A stretch of 64,000 nucleotides of DNA from the NCBI GenBank assembly GCA_034620365.1, contig JAQGEQ010000363.1, positions 1,612,001 through 1,676,000 of the forward strand, in the 5' to 3' direction. The notes below the pieces were generated by a model. That model had not been told where the DNA came from. It ran no database searches and was given only the letters and a program-made list of their open reading frames with translations. This DNA comes from Pegea sp. RAD2-039. Lineage: Eukaryota; Chordata; Thaliacea; Salpida; Salpidae. Position numbers and translations under genes: made by a program. Positions 39,301 through 51,709 of the stretch are shown here, piece by piece (within the stretch, counting starts at the first letter, position 1; each line of letters begins with the position of its first letter).

Positions 39301-39898
39301 GTAATTTGATTGAAATTTGCTCACAATATCTTTAATTTTCTTCACTTGCTGTTTGTTTATGTCCTACAGTTCCCTACCTCTTCTTGAAATCATTTCATTT
39401 AAATTCATTTTTTACTTTGATTTTTTTTCATTTTAGTTAAAAGTTTAGTAAGAATTGAAAAATCCTGATTTTGAAGAAATAGTTATTTGAATTTGTTCTT
39501 TTCATTTTAATATTTTGTTAATTTAATAATAATTAGTTTATGTTTTGTTGATTTATTAAATAATTAGTTTTAATAATATTTTTAGTAGGTTTAAGTTACT
39601 GATTTTATTTTTATAAATACTTTTTATTACTTACTAATATCAAATAGATTCTTATCTAAAACTTCATTGTAGTAATAAGAAATGTTGATAAAAATTTATT
39701 TTCTTATCAACTTGATAAGATTAAACAATTTTATATTTGTTTTTTTCATTTATAGTTTATACTAACCATTTAAAAAATGAAATATTACTTATCATAATCT
39801 GTTATTTATCAGAATCTTAATAATAATTTATTATTTTAATAGAAATGAAAATTTTGCCAACCTATAATCAATAAACTTACTGCAGCAATACATCATTA

Positions 39899-40804
39899 AT
39901 GTCAACGAAAGCATCTGCAGATACAAGTAAGTATCATTACATTTTGTAGATACTCTATATCTACTTAATAATTTTCTAACTTCAAATCTTTTGATGAGTA
40001 TAAGCTGGAAAAGGCGCTAGACAATTCTTAGAGTTCTTATGAAATTTTAATTTTCTGAATACATACTTAAGCTGCAGTATGAGTAAAAAAACTGGTTATA
40101 TGCAGTTTCTTCTTCTGATTTTAACTTAATTTTTTAAATAATATTGATTTTTAGCATCTGAAACTTGATGCTGTTAAAGAAATCTAAAATTTTGTTTAAT
40201 GTTTTACATGTTGGTAATAAAATAAATATTTGAATATTACTTTAATTGGTTAACAGAAAATGTTTTTTGATAAATACGAGATATTTACATAAAACAACTT
40301 AATAGAGATTTGATGTCCTTTTCTTGATTTCTTGATTTCATGTAATTAGCAAACTTATACTCCCTCATTTATGTTTCCATTTTCTTGAAATTCTCAAAGC
40401 AAAACCAAAAATGTTTCTTTTACATTACAAAAAAAAATGTACAAAAAATAAATTTGAAAAAAGTAATTAGTAACACTCAATTCTAAACATGTAATTACTG
40501 TTTTAGTGCCTGTCGAGAATATTCCTGAGAACTGCAGAATGGGTCGAAGGGGTGCTTTGCCCCAAATTTACGACCCAACTGATGAAGTTGGTCTCAAACT
40601 TTGTAATCTGAAGTGTTCAAGTAATCTTATTTTTCTTTTGAGTTAAAATTACTCAATCTTAGTTGTTTAACAAATAATTTCTAAAATTGATTAATTTTAG
40701 GTGGCTCCTCGTCACCAACTTCTGTATCTGCTCAAGACACCACCAGTTGTAGTCAGACGGATTCATCATCACTTGCATCAAAGAAACCCATTAACAATTC
40801 ATGA
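39899..40804 (+). CDS. PKI: cAMP-dependent protein kinase inhibitor (PKI family)
   Basis: Heat-stable-type inhibitor that blocks the PKA catalytic subunit as a pseudosubstrate and carries it out of the nucleus. Exons 39899-39926, 40507-40620, 40701-40804; 246 nt, 81 residues (vertebrate PKI is 75-77). The pseudosubstrate RMGRRGAL matches PKI-alpha position by position: Arg20 (P-6), Arg23 (P-3), Arg24 (P-2), Ala26 in place of the phospho-acceptor, Leu27 at P+1. Fifteen residues later VGLKLCNLKC (37-46) lines up with the PKI nuclear export signal LALKLAGLDI. The rest is Ser/Thr-rich and disordered, as in the family. The P-11 Phe of PKI-alpha is Ile15 here. The starting Met is preceded by ttactgcag, 12 nt upstream, a possible leader splice site. 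The family call rests on these two short motifs and their spacing. Confidence 0.82.
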
Positions 40805-43156
40805 GTTACTTTTGTTTTTCACTTTTCAACTTTACAAGTTCTGCAGAGAACTTTACAGAAACTTTAAGAGCTAGCTCTGTTGTGTAGTTTCTTCTTCTTT
40901 TTACACAAACAAATTTCTTTGTTTACTTTATTTTAATCTACAAATTTCTACTATTACTCATCAGATATTTCACTTTATACTCTTGGATAATCTCTCCACA
41001 ATTGCATTTAGTTTTTTACTCCTGCAATGGTGGAATAACTCATAAAGATCTAAGCAGCCTGTAAAGCTAAGTAACAATAAAACTGAAGTACTTTTATAGC
41101 AGCTTTCTTTTAAGACTAATTTGAGTATATTCGTGAGGTAACATCTAACTATTTGTAAATTTAGTAACTGTTTTATTCAGATGGATTTTAGCTGATGTAT
41201 TTATTTCGACTTTTTTTGTAATTTGACGATTTTTTTTCACAACAGTTTTGTAGAGGGTGTTGTAATATTTGTTAAAAAGTTTATTGACTATTTGGTTTAT
41301 CCTCTGTATAAATTATATTTTTGCTGTTCATGTGATTGGTTTATTTTATTTTTATTTAATTCCAAACCTGTTGATTTTAATTAGTCTGATGATTTTGTGA
41401 TTCTAAATAAAAAAATAAATCTTAAAATACTTTGTTTGTTTATTTTGAAAAACGTAATTTGAGTTTTTGCATTTATAGAGAGTTGATACAAAACAGAAAC
41501 TATTTTTAACAAATAAGTGATGATATAACACAAGTAGATTTAGTTTTTTAATCTATATGTTAACAATGAGAATAGAAACAGAATTAACGTAACATAAGCA
41601 CCATTAAAACTTAGTGAACAAAACTCATAAGTTTTCTTTGAATAATCGAACAATTTTAGAAACAAATTTAAATATTTGAAGCGGTTGACTTTGGTACTTT
41701 TAGTAATAATGGAAAACATATAAAGAAAATTGAAATGTCTTGAAAAGATAACCTTTAATTCTAAAGCTAAGTACAAATCTGTTAAACAGCGTGTGCATCC
41801 AAGCATGATCATACGTCACTCTTGCCCATTAATAAAAGTTTGAAAGTTAAAATAGAATATTTCTGAAAAATGTTTCCGTTTATATTACGTTTTTATTAAA
41901 AACTTAAATAAGTGCACAACTTTATAAAAAAATGTTGCATAATTTTAAAAGTATCAAGATTATAGATTTAAGTGAAATTTATTTAAGATTTAAACTGAAA
42001 TTTTGTCGTTTAGTTAACTTGATTACTTTATAATTTGTTTATTTCTACCAATAAAAGCTAATGTGTGTTCAATAACTTTCAGACTTTCTTCAATTAATCT
42101 TTTCTAAACAATCAATAAGATTTTTTATTATTTAAAATGAAATTAACTAGACTCCTTCACTGTTGAATTAGAATCTAATGAATTCAAACAGAGTCACTTT
42201 CTTAAATTTCTTTAAATGTCATCACTTCCTTATTACTTTTATTACTCGAGGTCCTTTTAATTTGATTATATCATAAACTGTTCATACTTAAATACGTACT
42301 TGGTAATTGGCATTTAGTGTTTCTGAAGTTATGACGTAAGCCATTTTGTTAGCCACAAATATTAATTCGTAAATTTTCTTTTGTTTTGACTTTTACGTCA
42401 AATTTGTTTATTTATTACTTTTATCTATTTTATGCGTTTTCTTTGGGATTTTTTTTTATTAAAGGGAGGGAACTTCAGTTTTGTTTTGAAATGTATCCTT
42501 AGGAGCTTTTAAATAAATTCTTTTTTATTTGATTTTTTCTTCTTACAAAACCAAAAAGAAACCATTTAATTTACATATATATTACTGCTGATAAAACATT
42601 AACTTAGAAACATTTTTGTAAACTTCAAAAGGTTTAAATCAAATCACTAAATAAACTTTTTATTACTTTTAGAAACACATTGATTCCTTTGATGAAATTT
42701 CTATTTCAATCAATATAAAAAGACACAAAACTTGAAAAGCTAATATTACCACAACAATAAAACAAATGTTTAAATTTTATTCAAAAAATACTCCTTAAAT
42801 ATAAAAAACTTTAACTGAAAGCATGACTCAATTGGTTTTTAACTAATTGTGTAAATTATTTTTTAAAATTTTAATTTTTTGATTTTTCTGATCAAGTACT
42901 ATTTGGTAGTATTAAAAAGTTATTGAAAAATATAAACTTTTTTTATTTTCAAACTAGACTAAGAACGTTTACAATTTTACTATAAAATGATATAAACAAT
43001 TTGATTACATGTTTAGTAGGAAGTCTTTTTACATCCTGAAAACACGTAATGAATTTATAACGTAAGGTAATTTTAATTCATAAAATAAATAGGAGAATTT
43101 CTAGTAGTAAATATCAACTCGGCAAATCGAAACTTCTCTCTCTCATTACTCTTATC
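40805..43156. other. PKI 3' flank and AT-rich spacer
   Basis: The first 600 nt look like the 3' UTR of PKI, ending in a cluster of AATAAA-like signals near 41405-41417. After that there is no supported gene. The 90-codon minus-strand frame 41540-41812 has no motif or splice context. Confidence 0.5.
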
Positions 43157-43593
43157 ATGAGTTTTATTATTCCTTGTGTCTTAAACATTACTTTCATCAT
43201 TTTCTTAGTTTTCTTTTCTCAAATCAACCCTCAGAAACCGGTTTCGAGGTGTGTTACTTACTTTATTATTTCGTTTTTTTTTTTTTAATTTTTGGTAAGT
43301 TTGTTGAGCTAACATTGATGCTGATAAAAAGTCTATAATTAAATTGAATCTTTTTAAAGATTCAGACGTTAAAGATTTATGTAATAAGGACTTAATAGTT
43401 GAATCTCAAGAAGTTTTGTAAAATTATTGGTGATTCTTTCATTTGTTCATTTTGTGTCTTTTTGACGTCGATGAATTATTTTGTTAAAAAGACAGAAATG
43501 TATTTCAAAAATATTTCTAATCTAAATTTGTATTTAGTAGACGATTCCAAAAATGACCTTCTTCAAACTCTAATCTATTGTTTAAACTTTTAA
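43157..43593 (+). CDS. tentative small secreted protein, two exons
   Basis: Not recognised. The first exon opens with ATG and a strongly hydrophobic run typical of a signal peptide (CVLNITFIIFLVFF) and ends near 43240 (donor ggtttcg, phase 0) or 43248 (donor gtgtgt, phase 2). A second open stretch at 43399-43593 encodes 64 residues with several Cys (KKFCKIIGDSFICSFC) and ends in TAA. Joining 43157-43240 to 43399-43593 gives about 92 residues, a signal peptide plus a short Cys-containing body. The stronger-looking donor at 43249 does not keep phase with this second exon, so the model is uncertain. An overlapping frame at 43314-43420 is also open and could be the real continuation. Confidence 0.3.
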
Positions 43594-46500
43594 TTATCTA
43601 TTTAAGTCACACAAGTTAATTATTTCATTCTATTTTTTTCTAATTTCTTTATTTTAAGCTATAATAATGCACAGAAAAAGTAATTTAGTAATAACGTGTA
43701 CTCTTGAATAAAACGCTAATTGCAAGTTATGAATCCAAAATAGTTGATAAATAACTTATCTGATAAAATTTAATTTATTCTTTTAATATTTTATAATGAA
43801 ATTTTACCCATTTGAGTTGGTTCTAATCTTCAGATTTCATATCAACAATAACGAAAAGCTTTTCTGAAGTTTGTAAATCAATAAATACTTGAAATTTCGT
43901 TAAACTGAGAAAGTCTTAAAAAAGAAGTAAAAATAAAATCTGTAATCTTTTTATTTAGCAGAACTTTTTCAGAGGATATAATTTATCTTCAGTTGTTTAT
44001 AGATTTGTTTTTGATCTGATTTTAAAAATATATAAATCATTATTACTATTTAGGCGAATAAACAACTAAAAATTTCTCTTTACAACAAAATAGCTTAATT
44101 TAGAAAACTTTTTTGTTCTTGCTTTGAAATCATTTTAGTTTAATGAGAAAATGTCTTTAAATAAACACAAGCTGATCATAACATTATCTGATGTACTGAT
44201 GAATGGTTAATGTCAATATAAAATTGTTTGATAAGCATTGGTGTAAACGTTTTCCATTTCATTTGAAGTTATTGATTTGAAATCAATCATAAAAGGTTTT
44301 AAAAAGATGGATTCCTCTGTTAAGTTGAATCATTATTTTGACTCATCCAAATAAACTTAGAAGTGATTCAACTTTTAACAGAACTTAATCTTCTTTATTT
44401 TAAAACGTTTAATAATTGACGTATAGACTCATAAAATATTGATTATGTTGAAAAGTGTGTGGATATTTTATAAGATTTTAACTTAATTTTTTTTATTTCA
44501 AAGCTATTATATGTTTAAAAAATGTTAAAACAATTTTATCAAATATCAAATTTCTGTATTAAATTTTTTTTTATAATTTTCAAAAATAAGAAATGATCAT
44601 TTGTAAAAGATTCGAAAAAATTACTTGAAATAAGTAACATCGTAATAATGGCTTTTAAGTTAAACTACGAAAAAATCGATCGAAAATTTTTGTCTTTTCA
44701 TTGTTTGAAAGAACAAAGCTGAAACTTAAGATATTTAATTTACTTTCTGAGTGTTTCAAACATTCTACATTTGTCGAAATATTTTATTTTTCATTTTATG
44801 TCTCGTTACTTGAACTGATTCTTAAAATCCGTGTTAGTTTCATTTTGTTTAGTTCGAAATATGACCTGATTCAAAACTTTTCAATTTCAAGTTAAAAATA
44901 AATCTTGAAAATATATTTATCAAATTTATTTTGACTATACTCTGAAATTCGTCCAACTATTTTTGTAAATCATAATAAAAGACATCTACAAGATGAAATA
45001 AATGTTTCAATTTCGATTTTTAAATAAAGAAGTTAATACTATTCGTCAAATTGAATTTTAAATTTGAATTATTGATTAAGAAAAAGTGAAAATCTGTAAC
45101 AAGTTTCAAATATTTAATCAAACTTACACAAAACCTATTTTGTTGAAAGTAACAGATGATTACGAACAAGATGATACTTTAATTTGTTTGTTGTGGAAAT
45201 TACAAGTGAATTACAACCATACACTGTTAAATAAACAACTTAACAAACAGTTTCAGTCGTTTAAATTTGACACAAGTGAATAAATAAATAATATTCGATG
45301 AAATTAAAAGCTGAATACCATGTGTGAATAAATTTGATCAAACTAAATGATATAAAACTTTTTTGCACTTTTTAAACATAAATAATTCAGTAGCCGTTTG
45401 TTTACAGTTTTACAGATAGTCGTCGCTAAACTTTATGATTGTAACCAAACATTTTCTTCATCTTCTCGTAGTAAAAATAACTTAAATATTTTACTCATTT
45501 TTATATAATCTTGAAAATTAAAGTATTTTTTTAATTGCAATAAATTTGTTACAATAAAAAACATTTTTGGATAAATTGAACAATTTTTTTTGGTTGGAAT
45601 TTTAAACGAATAAATTAGATACAACGAATAAAAAACAACTAACAAACTATAAAACATATTTTTAAACAAAAATTCTTCTTTGTTTTAAACTCATATCTTA
45701 TTTTAAGTTTTTTATTGTTACAAATATTGAATAACTAATAAATAAATCAAAAGCATTTATTGTTTAACATAAATAACTTAAACTTATACAAGAAAAAATA
45801 ATAAAAATGCAAAAATTTTAATGACCAAATTAAATAAAGGTTTATAAAATCAAAATCTTATAACTTCTTTAATTTTGTATAATAAAATAACATATATTTG
45901 AAATATAAAACTAAATAAAACGATCGACATTTTCACAACAATATTTTTGAATTTGAAAAGTTTTATTTAAACTAACTTTTCCTGGTGGCTTAAATCAATA
46001 ATTCAAAAACTCTTATTTCCATAATTTTTGAAGCTTTTTTTTTAAATAATCAAACATCTATACGATAAAAATTTTAAATATTTTAATATATTTTCCATGA
46101 AAAAAACTTGCATAAAAAATTAAGTATCTCTCTCAAAAGATTTTTTTAGTTAAAAAACTGTAACTATTCGATCAAAAAATTGTCGATTTTCTGGCTTTGT
46201 GGTCGAAAATGTTGAGGACTTATGTCTGTAAGGTACTGCACCCTAAGGATTTAATTTCATGATATCTCTTATTTTTCTGGAAAATAATCTCAAAATAAAA
46301 TGTTATGTAATCACATATTTACATAAACTAATTTCTACATTTAATGCAGTTAAAAAAAAAACTTAGATAAATTGTTTCATTGTAAAGTTTTAACTTAATT
46401 ATCTAAAGTTACTGTTTAAAGATACGCTCTAAATCTGCTGCTAAAGTTTAATAGATTAACTAGAAGACAAAATCCCTATTTTTAGAAAATTAGAAGTTAT

Positions 46501-48356
46501 TGCTATTTTATTGTGTCTCAAAACAAATTAGTTGTTTAATCCGCCAACTTTGTTTACAATTTACTTAGTAAGTTTCTCTTTAGCAGCATCTAGCGGTTAA
46601 AAAAACTATTTCAGGTAACTTCTATCAACTCATTCAGCACAACGATAAACATATTTAATTACTCCAAATAGAAATAATTTAATTTAACAATTTTTGAAAA
46701 ATGTATAATACAGATACTATTTTAAGAAATAAATTAGTTATGTAACTTAGAACAAAATTTTACAACAAATTAAATTTCATGAAAACGATTTCTTAAGAAA
46801 CATTTAATGACAATAAACATTTTTTCAAACTTCTTAGCCTCACAAGTTTAAAAAAGTCCTGATAATTAGTTAAGAGGAAACTTTGAATCAACATTTTTAG
46901 ATTTAATAATAATTTTGTTGAAAAATTTTATCTTCAGCAAAGCAAAAATTTATTATTAAAAAAATAAAACTTATGTCAGCATTTTGAACAAAATTTTGTC
47001 AATAATAACGTAAATAGAAATATATCAACTATAGAATGGTACAAAAATACAGATTCTAAATTGACTATTGAAAGTTTAAATAATTTTTAGACTTGTACAT
47101 CAATAAAATCAAGATATTTAAATAAAGTTCATATTAAAAAATAAAAAAAGATTATTTCACAAAATTTCTGTAAAAGTAAAATGATTTTGGAAACTTTATA
47201 CTTTATATAAAACGAAAAAAATAAATAATTTTAGATTTGATTTTTTTAACAAAAATTTTTTATTAATTTTTGAGAAAAAAATGGAAAGAATTTGTTCAGA
47301 AATTTAGAAATTATTTAGCAAAACTGCTAAGAAATAAAAGAAAAATTACTTTTCTATTTAAAATAAAACAATAAGTAAATATTTAGTTCATTAATCGTAA
47401 GAATTGAAACATAAATAAACAAATAGTATAATTAATTAAATTTTGGTTAAAAAATCTTTCAATAATATTCACTCAATTTAGAAAGAGTTGAAAATACCAC
47501 AAATCATATAAAAAGGAGTTTTGATGATATAAATTCTAATCTATAAAATTTTAATACATTTTCATCTGACAATCTTTTTATTTTAGTTTGAAAATTACTT
47601 TAAACGCTTTTAATTTATCAAAAATTACTTTAAATTGTATACAAATATTTGTTTAGCAATTTGTTCCTTTAACTAATAAAAAAATTAATTAGAAGTATGA
47701 TTGACAATTTATTAAAATGATATCTAACAGTCTGAATGAAAAATTCTTATTGTTTTGTTACTTGAATTACTAAAATTGTTTCATTTTTATATTCATGTTG
47801 ACCATATAAATAATTAATAAATTAAAAAAAAAATGTACAGCTTTAATTTTAAGATGATATATTATAAAATTTAACCATTTTAACCATTAAAATGTTCAGT
47901 TAAAACTATTAATAACTTTTATTAAGATTATAAAAAAACCTTTCAAAACATTTTGAACTAAAATTATTTTAAGAATGAAAGCAAAACAAATGTTTGTTTA
48001 ATAACAAAATATATATCTTAATAAATATTTTATGATACCGACTAATGCTAATAAATTATCTGCTATTTTATTAAGACTTGTAATATGTTTAAAACAGATA
48101 AACAGATGCAATTAAGTTTAATGTTTTTGATGTTGATAAAAACATAATAACACGATATAAAAATTTCACGGTTGAATGCTTTTCATCGGAGGTGAATTAC
48201 TGAAGCATGAAATTTTCATCTTTTTTTTCCAACCGACAAAAAAATTAGATGGAGGCACTAAAAAGTATTTTATGAAAGTGTACTTAGTGTAAGCATCAAA
48301 TATAATTTATATTTGTTTATTTTTAGAATTTAATTCAATTTGATTTATTTAAATTA
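43594..48356. other. 4.8-kb AT-rich region without recognised genes
   Basis: The most AT-rich stretch of the window. ORFs such as 44701-44895 and 45433-45669 are Lys/Asn/Phe/Ile-rich and look like chance frames. No RNA gene or repeat family recognised. Confidence 0.5.
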
Positions 48357-48997
48357 ATGAATCTTAAAGTTTCAAGAAGCCACACATTTTTTTTAATCTT
48401 GTCTCTTTTTTCAGCAGTTAGCTCGAAGGAAGTGTCATGTTCCTTCTATGATAATGTTGGTTACTTCAAAAAGTAGGTGATTGTTACTCGTTTGATTTCC
48501 ATCGTAATTTTGATGAGCTAGTTTTTTTGCAGGCATATTTTTTCAGAATTAGTATTTAAAAGTTTTAGTCAATCATTTTGAGTAAAATAAAACTTTATTG
48601 TATCATCGATATGAATTATGCTTAATGTCGGAAAGTGTAAAAAAATTGATTATTTTTGAGTATATTTTGTAAATAATAATTTCAAAACTTTATTCTTATT
48701 TTAATTTATCAAAAATTTATAATTATTTGTGTTTTTTACAGAAGTTTCTGATTTTATATTTTCTTGAAACAAAAGCTTGAAATGATTGACTTGAAAAACA
48801 TCATTGGCTTTAATTTTGAGGACATTGTTAGGACTGATCCTTTCAAAACACCTTTTCAGAGTATTTTTACATGTTTCATGCTTTTATTTTTGTTATTAAT
48901 TTCATTTTTAATGCTATTAACTTTAATGAGCTGTCTACTTGAATGCTGTTGCAAAAGTACAAGCAAAGTTACTCCAGAAAGCAAAAACCAGCTGTAA
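48357..48997 (+). CDS. tentative small single-pass membrane protein with signal peptide
   Basis: Not recognised. Exon 48357-48472 begins with ATG and encodes a signal peptide (SHTFFLILSLFSAVSS) followed by KEVSCSFYDNVGYF. It ends at gtaggt and is followed by a classic 60-nt intron closing with gtttttttgcag (48531-48532). A short exon from 48533 (HIFSEL) can be followed to 48551. The 3' part, in frame from 48776, encodes NIIGFNFEDIVRTDP, one long membrane helix (CFMLLFLLLISFLMLLTLMSC) and a Cys-rich basic tail (LECCCKSTSKV), ending in TAA at 48997. Together they would make a type I membrane protein of about 119 residues. The first intron is convincing. The junction to the last exon is not: the tidy acceptor at 48741 leads to stops in all frames, and an AG at 48774-48775 must be used instead. 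Confidence 0.35.
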
Positions 48998-50739
48998 ACA
49001 AAGTGAAAGAACTAATTATGACTAAATTTACGTAAAGTTTTCAAGAAATTTAAAATCAAAAGAGCAATCATGCATCTCTTGGAAGCTTTTTCTACTTGTT
49101 TTTTGGAATATCTTGCCTATATCACCATTTTGTTAGATTTTAGAAACTGTGTAAAGACTATATTTGATGTTTGAACTATTTTTTTGATATTATATTGATA
49201 TTATAAGATTATATGTTGATATAAAGTAGAATTTTTCATCTTTTTCTCAAAAAGTCTAATAAAATCTAATAAAATTTTTTTGTGTTTTTATAAGAACGCC
49301 AGAGTTAAAAAGATTAAGCTTACCAAAGAAAACAAATTTGAATAAGAAAGAAGCCATGAAAAATGTTTTGAAGCTGTTTTTGAAATATAATTTAAGGAAG
49401 TCGATTTAATCAATTCGTGTTTGAAGTTTTCAAGTTCTCATAAACTTTATTGAATTTTTTTAATTTAAAAAGATGAATTATATATATTTGAAAGACTCTA
49501 GACAAATAGCTAAATTTATTGAGTCATCTTTTTCAGTTATAAAAAACTACTTTTAAACTTCAATCATATTTATTAAAATTGGGAAATATTTGTTTTCATT
49601 TTAAAACAAGACATCAACTAAAACCGAAAAACTTCTTCTAATAATTTAGATTCGTTTCTAAAACAAATTTTAAAATATCAGCAAGAGAAAGAAAATTGTG
49701 TTTCTTAAATTTGCTATCTTAAGAGGGTAACGTGGAGTTATTTGACTACAGAAATTATCAAAAGATTTATAAATTAAAGATGAAGCTTTTGAAATAATCT
49801 TTAAAGACATTGATCAAATTTGCAACTCCTTGCTTAAAAGTGCTAACAAGTTGATTGATTCCTGTGAAAACAATAAGGAGTCAAAAACGTTTATATATAA
49901 AAATTTGTTTCAAATAATGTTTCAGCCAAAGTTTCAAACTAATTTTCAAAATACAATTTTTTAGATTTGTAGAAAACTTTGTAAATAATTCAGGTTTTTA
50001 TTTAGCTTAATAAGTTTCAGAATAGTTTTGAGATAAGCTAATTTCAGATACACTTTTTCAAATTTGACTTTTATAAAAAGTAACATCTTTATCTAGATAT
50101 TCTTAGAAAACTTTAGTGCTCTCTTTATTCTGCAGGTTTTTATTCAATATTAAACAGTTTTCAATCTACTCAGAAATCTCTTTATTCTGCAGGTTTATTC
50201 AATATTAAACAGTTTTCAATCTACTCAGAAATCTTAAATAAATTGACAACATCAGAAAAATTTGACTCTGATTGATATATACTTTGAACATGTTTATCTT
50301 CATCTAATAGACATAAAAACAGTTTTTTTAACTTACAAAATAACTTTTATAAATTAGTAAAGTTAGAACAAATAACAGCGGCAAAAAGTAGTCTTGTATT
50401 TTACACCTTTTTTATATCATACTTCTTGAAAGATTTTTAGAGAAATACTGTTTTATATTTCGCACTATAAGATCCAAAATTTGTATTTTATAAAGTTCTA
50501 TATCATGAATAAAAGTAGATTGCTTTCAGTTAGTCTGATCTTATAAAATCATATTCCTTTTTTTGATGATGTAATGCATTCTTCTGAAGCAAGTCTTCAA
50601 ATACATTTGTCTCACTTGATGATTATATCGAAAGTTGGACTTTGTTGAAAACTTACAAAAAACAACTCAACACTTTTAATTTCTGTTGTCTTTGTCGCAT
50701 ATTACGATTAAAACAGAAAAAGATCTCAACAAAAAGTCT
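48998..50739. other. AT-rich spacer with a recent tandem duplication
   Basis: No supported gene. Contains the 57/55-bp direct duplication at 50121-50232 and, at its end, the retrotransposon remnant described separately. Confidence 0.5.
50121..50232. repeat. direct tandem duplication, two copies of about 56 bp
   Basis: Copies 50121-50177 and 50178-50232 begin with ctctttattctgcagg and end with ctactcagaaat. They differ only by two T in a T run, so the duplication is recent. Confidence 0.9.
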
Positions 50740-51009
50740 TAAGATGCACTGATAACAATATACAGCATGCTAAGCAAGCAAAGACTTCACTGGCTTGGTC
50801 ACATCCGTTGAGTGGATGACGGACGGATCCCAAAGAATCTGTTGTACAGGGAGCTATCTAAAGACAAACACAACATCAGCCGTCCCTGTCTACGTTTTAA
50901 AGATACAGGGGCGATATGTAATCGGTTAACATCAATATCAGCAACTGGGAAGATATCGGATCGCTCCGAATGTGGCTCTCTACTCTGCAAGCAAGTGAAG
51001 AAAAGATGA
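50740..51009 (+). mobile_element. decayed 3' end of a non-LTR retrotransposon ORF
   Basis: One frame reads QRLHWLGHIR, stop, VDDGRIPKNLLYRELS, then RPCLRFKDTGAICN before the similarity fades. This matches the well-known C-terminal block of LINE endonuclease/reverse-transcriptase proteins (R-L-x-W-x-GH-V-x-RM-x-D-x-R-x-PK-x-LLY-GEL ... GRP-x-LR-x-KD). An in-frame TGA stands where an Arg codon (CGA) would be expected and nothing recognisable of the reverse transcriptase precedes it, so it is a 5'-truncated, dead copy. Its GC content is visibly higher than that of its surroundings, a sign that it came from elsewhere in the genome. The clade (CR1, L2, RTE or other) cannot be told from this piece. 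Confidence 0.75.
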
Positions 51010-51038
51010 AAACCAGCTTCAAAGAATTCCTAAAGAAC

Positions 51039-51140
51039 TTCACTGTGTCTTCATCGTATATTTCCTCCGTATTTCACTGTGTCTTCATCGTATATTTCCT
51101 CCACATTCCACTGTGTCTTGATCGTATATTTCCTCCGTCC
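51039..51140. repeat. three tandem 34-bp units
   Basis: Units 51039-51072, 51073-51106 and 51107-51140 share the core cactgtgtcttcatcgtat followed by atttcctcc; the third has one c-to-g change in the core. They lie directly after the retrotransposon fragment and may be its 3' tail repeats. Confidence 0.9.
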
Positions 51141-51709
51141 TCAATCTTCTTGGAAATATTTATTTGAATTTAACATATTTGTTTTGAGGTTTGACGATTT
51201 AGTGTGATTTATGGGGGAAATTTTAGAATAGAAAAGTTTGTAGCATGAAAATATCTAATAAAATTTGATATATTTTCAATTTGTGTTTAATTTACAATTC
51301 ATCTAAAATCTATTTTTCCAAACATGTTATTTGCTAGAAGCAAAAGTTTCAAATGAAGTTTATTTTCTGCAGTTTTAAATTCTCAGTTTTTAACTTCAGC
51401 AGATATCATCCATTTCTTCGAACATCTATTTGAAGTAAAAAGACCATTTGACGCTATCTTTTATCAAGTTTCAATTAAAGCACATGCTTTAAGGTAAAAA
51501 ACTTTAATTTTTCGAAATTTATTTACAACTCGAAAGTGAAGAAAACCTAAAATAATCAGGTTGACGGCTAAATAATTAAATTTTCTAGAAAGAAGTTTTA
51601 CAAGATCAGCAGCATCAATGACACATTATCGGATGCCAACTGAATCTTTTGCTAAGATGAGAAGAGTCCACTCAGGATAAGATCATAATCTCATAAAAGA
51701 TCGATCAAA
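51141..51709. other. 3' flank of FIP1
   Basis: No gene. AATAAA on the minus strand at 51359-51364, about 345 nt after the FIP1 stop, is a possible poly(A) signal. Confidence 0.5.

Larger units (their letters stand above)
35297..39898. other. intergenic region between STAT and PKI with repeats
   Basis: The STAT 3' flank carries AATAAA at 35527-35532. Beyond it lie copy 2 of the 62-nt dispersed repeat and an ATT microsatellite, described separately. No coding sequence was supported; ORFs of 60-79 codons here (for example 37654-37866) are A/T-driven and motif-free. Confidence 0.5.

Noticed and set aside
41540..41812. 90-codon minus-strand ORF
   Set aside because: Composition follows the A/T bias and there is no family signature or neighbouring exon.
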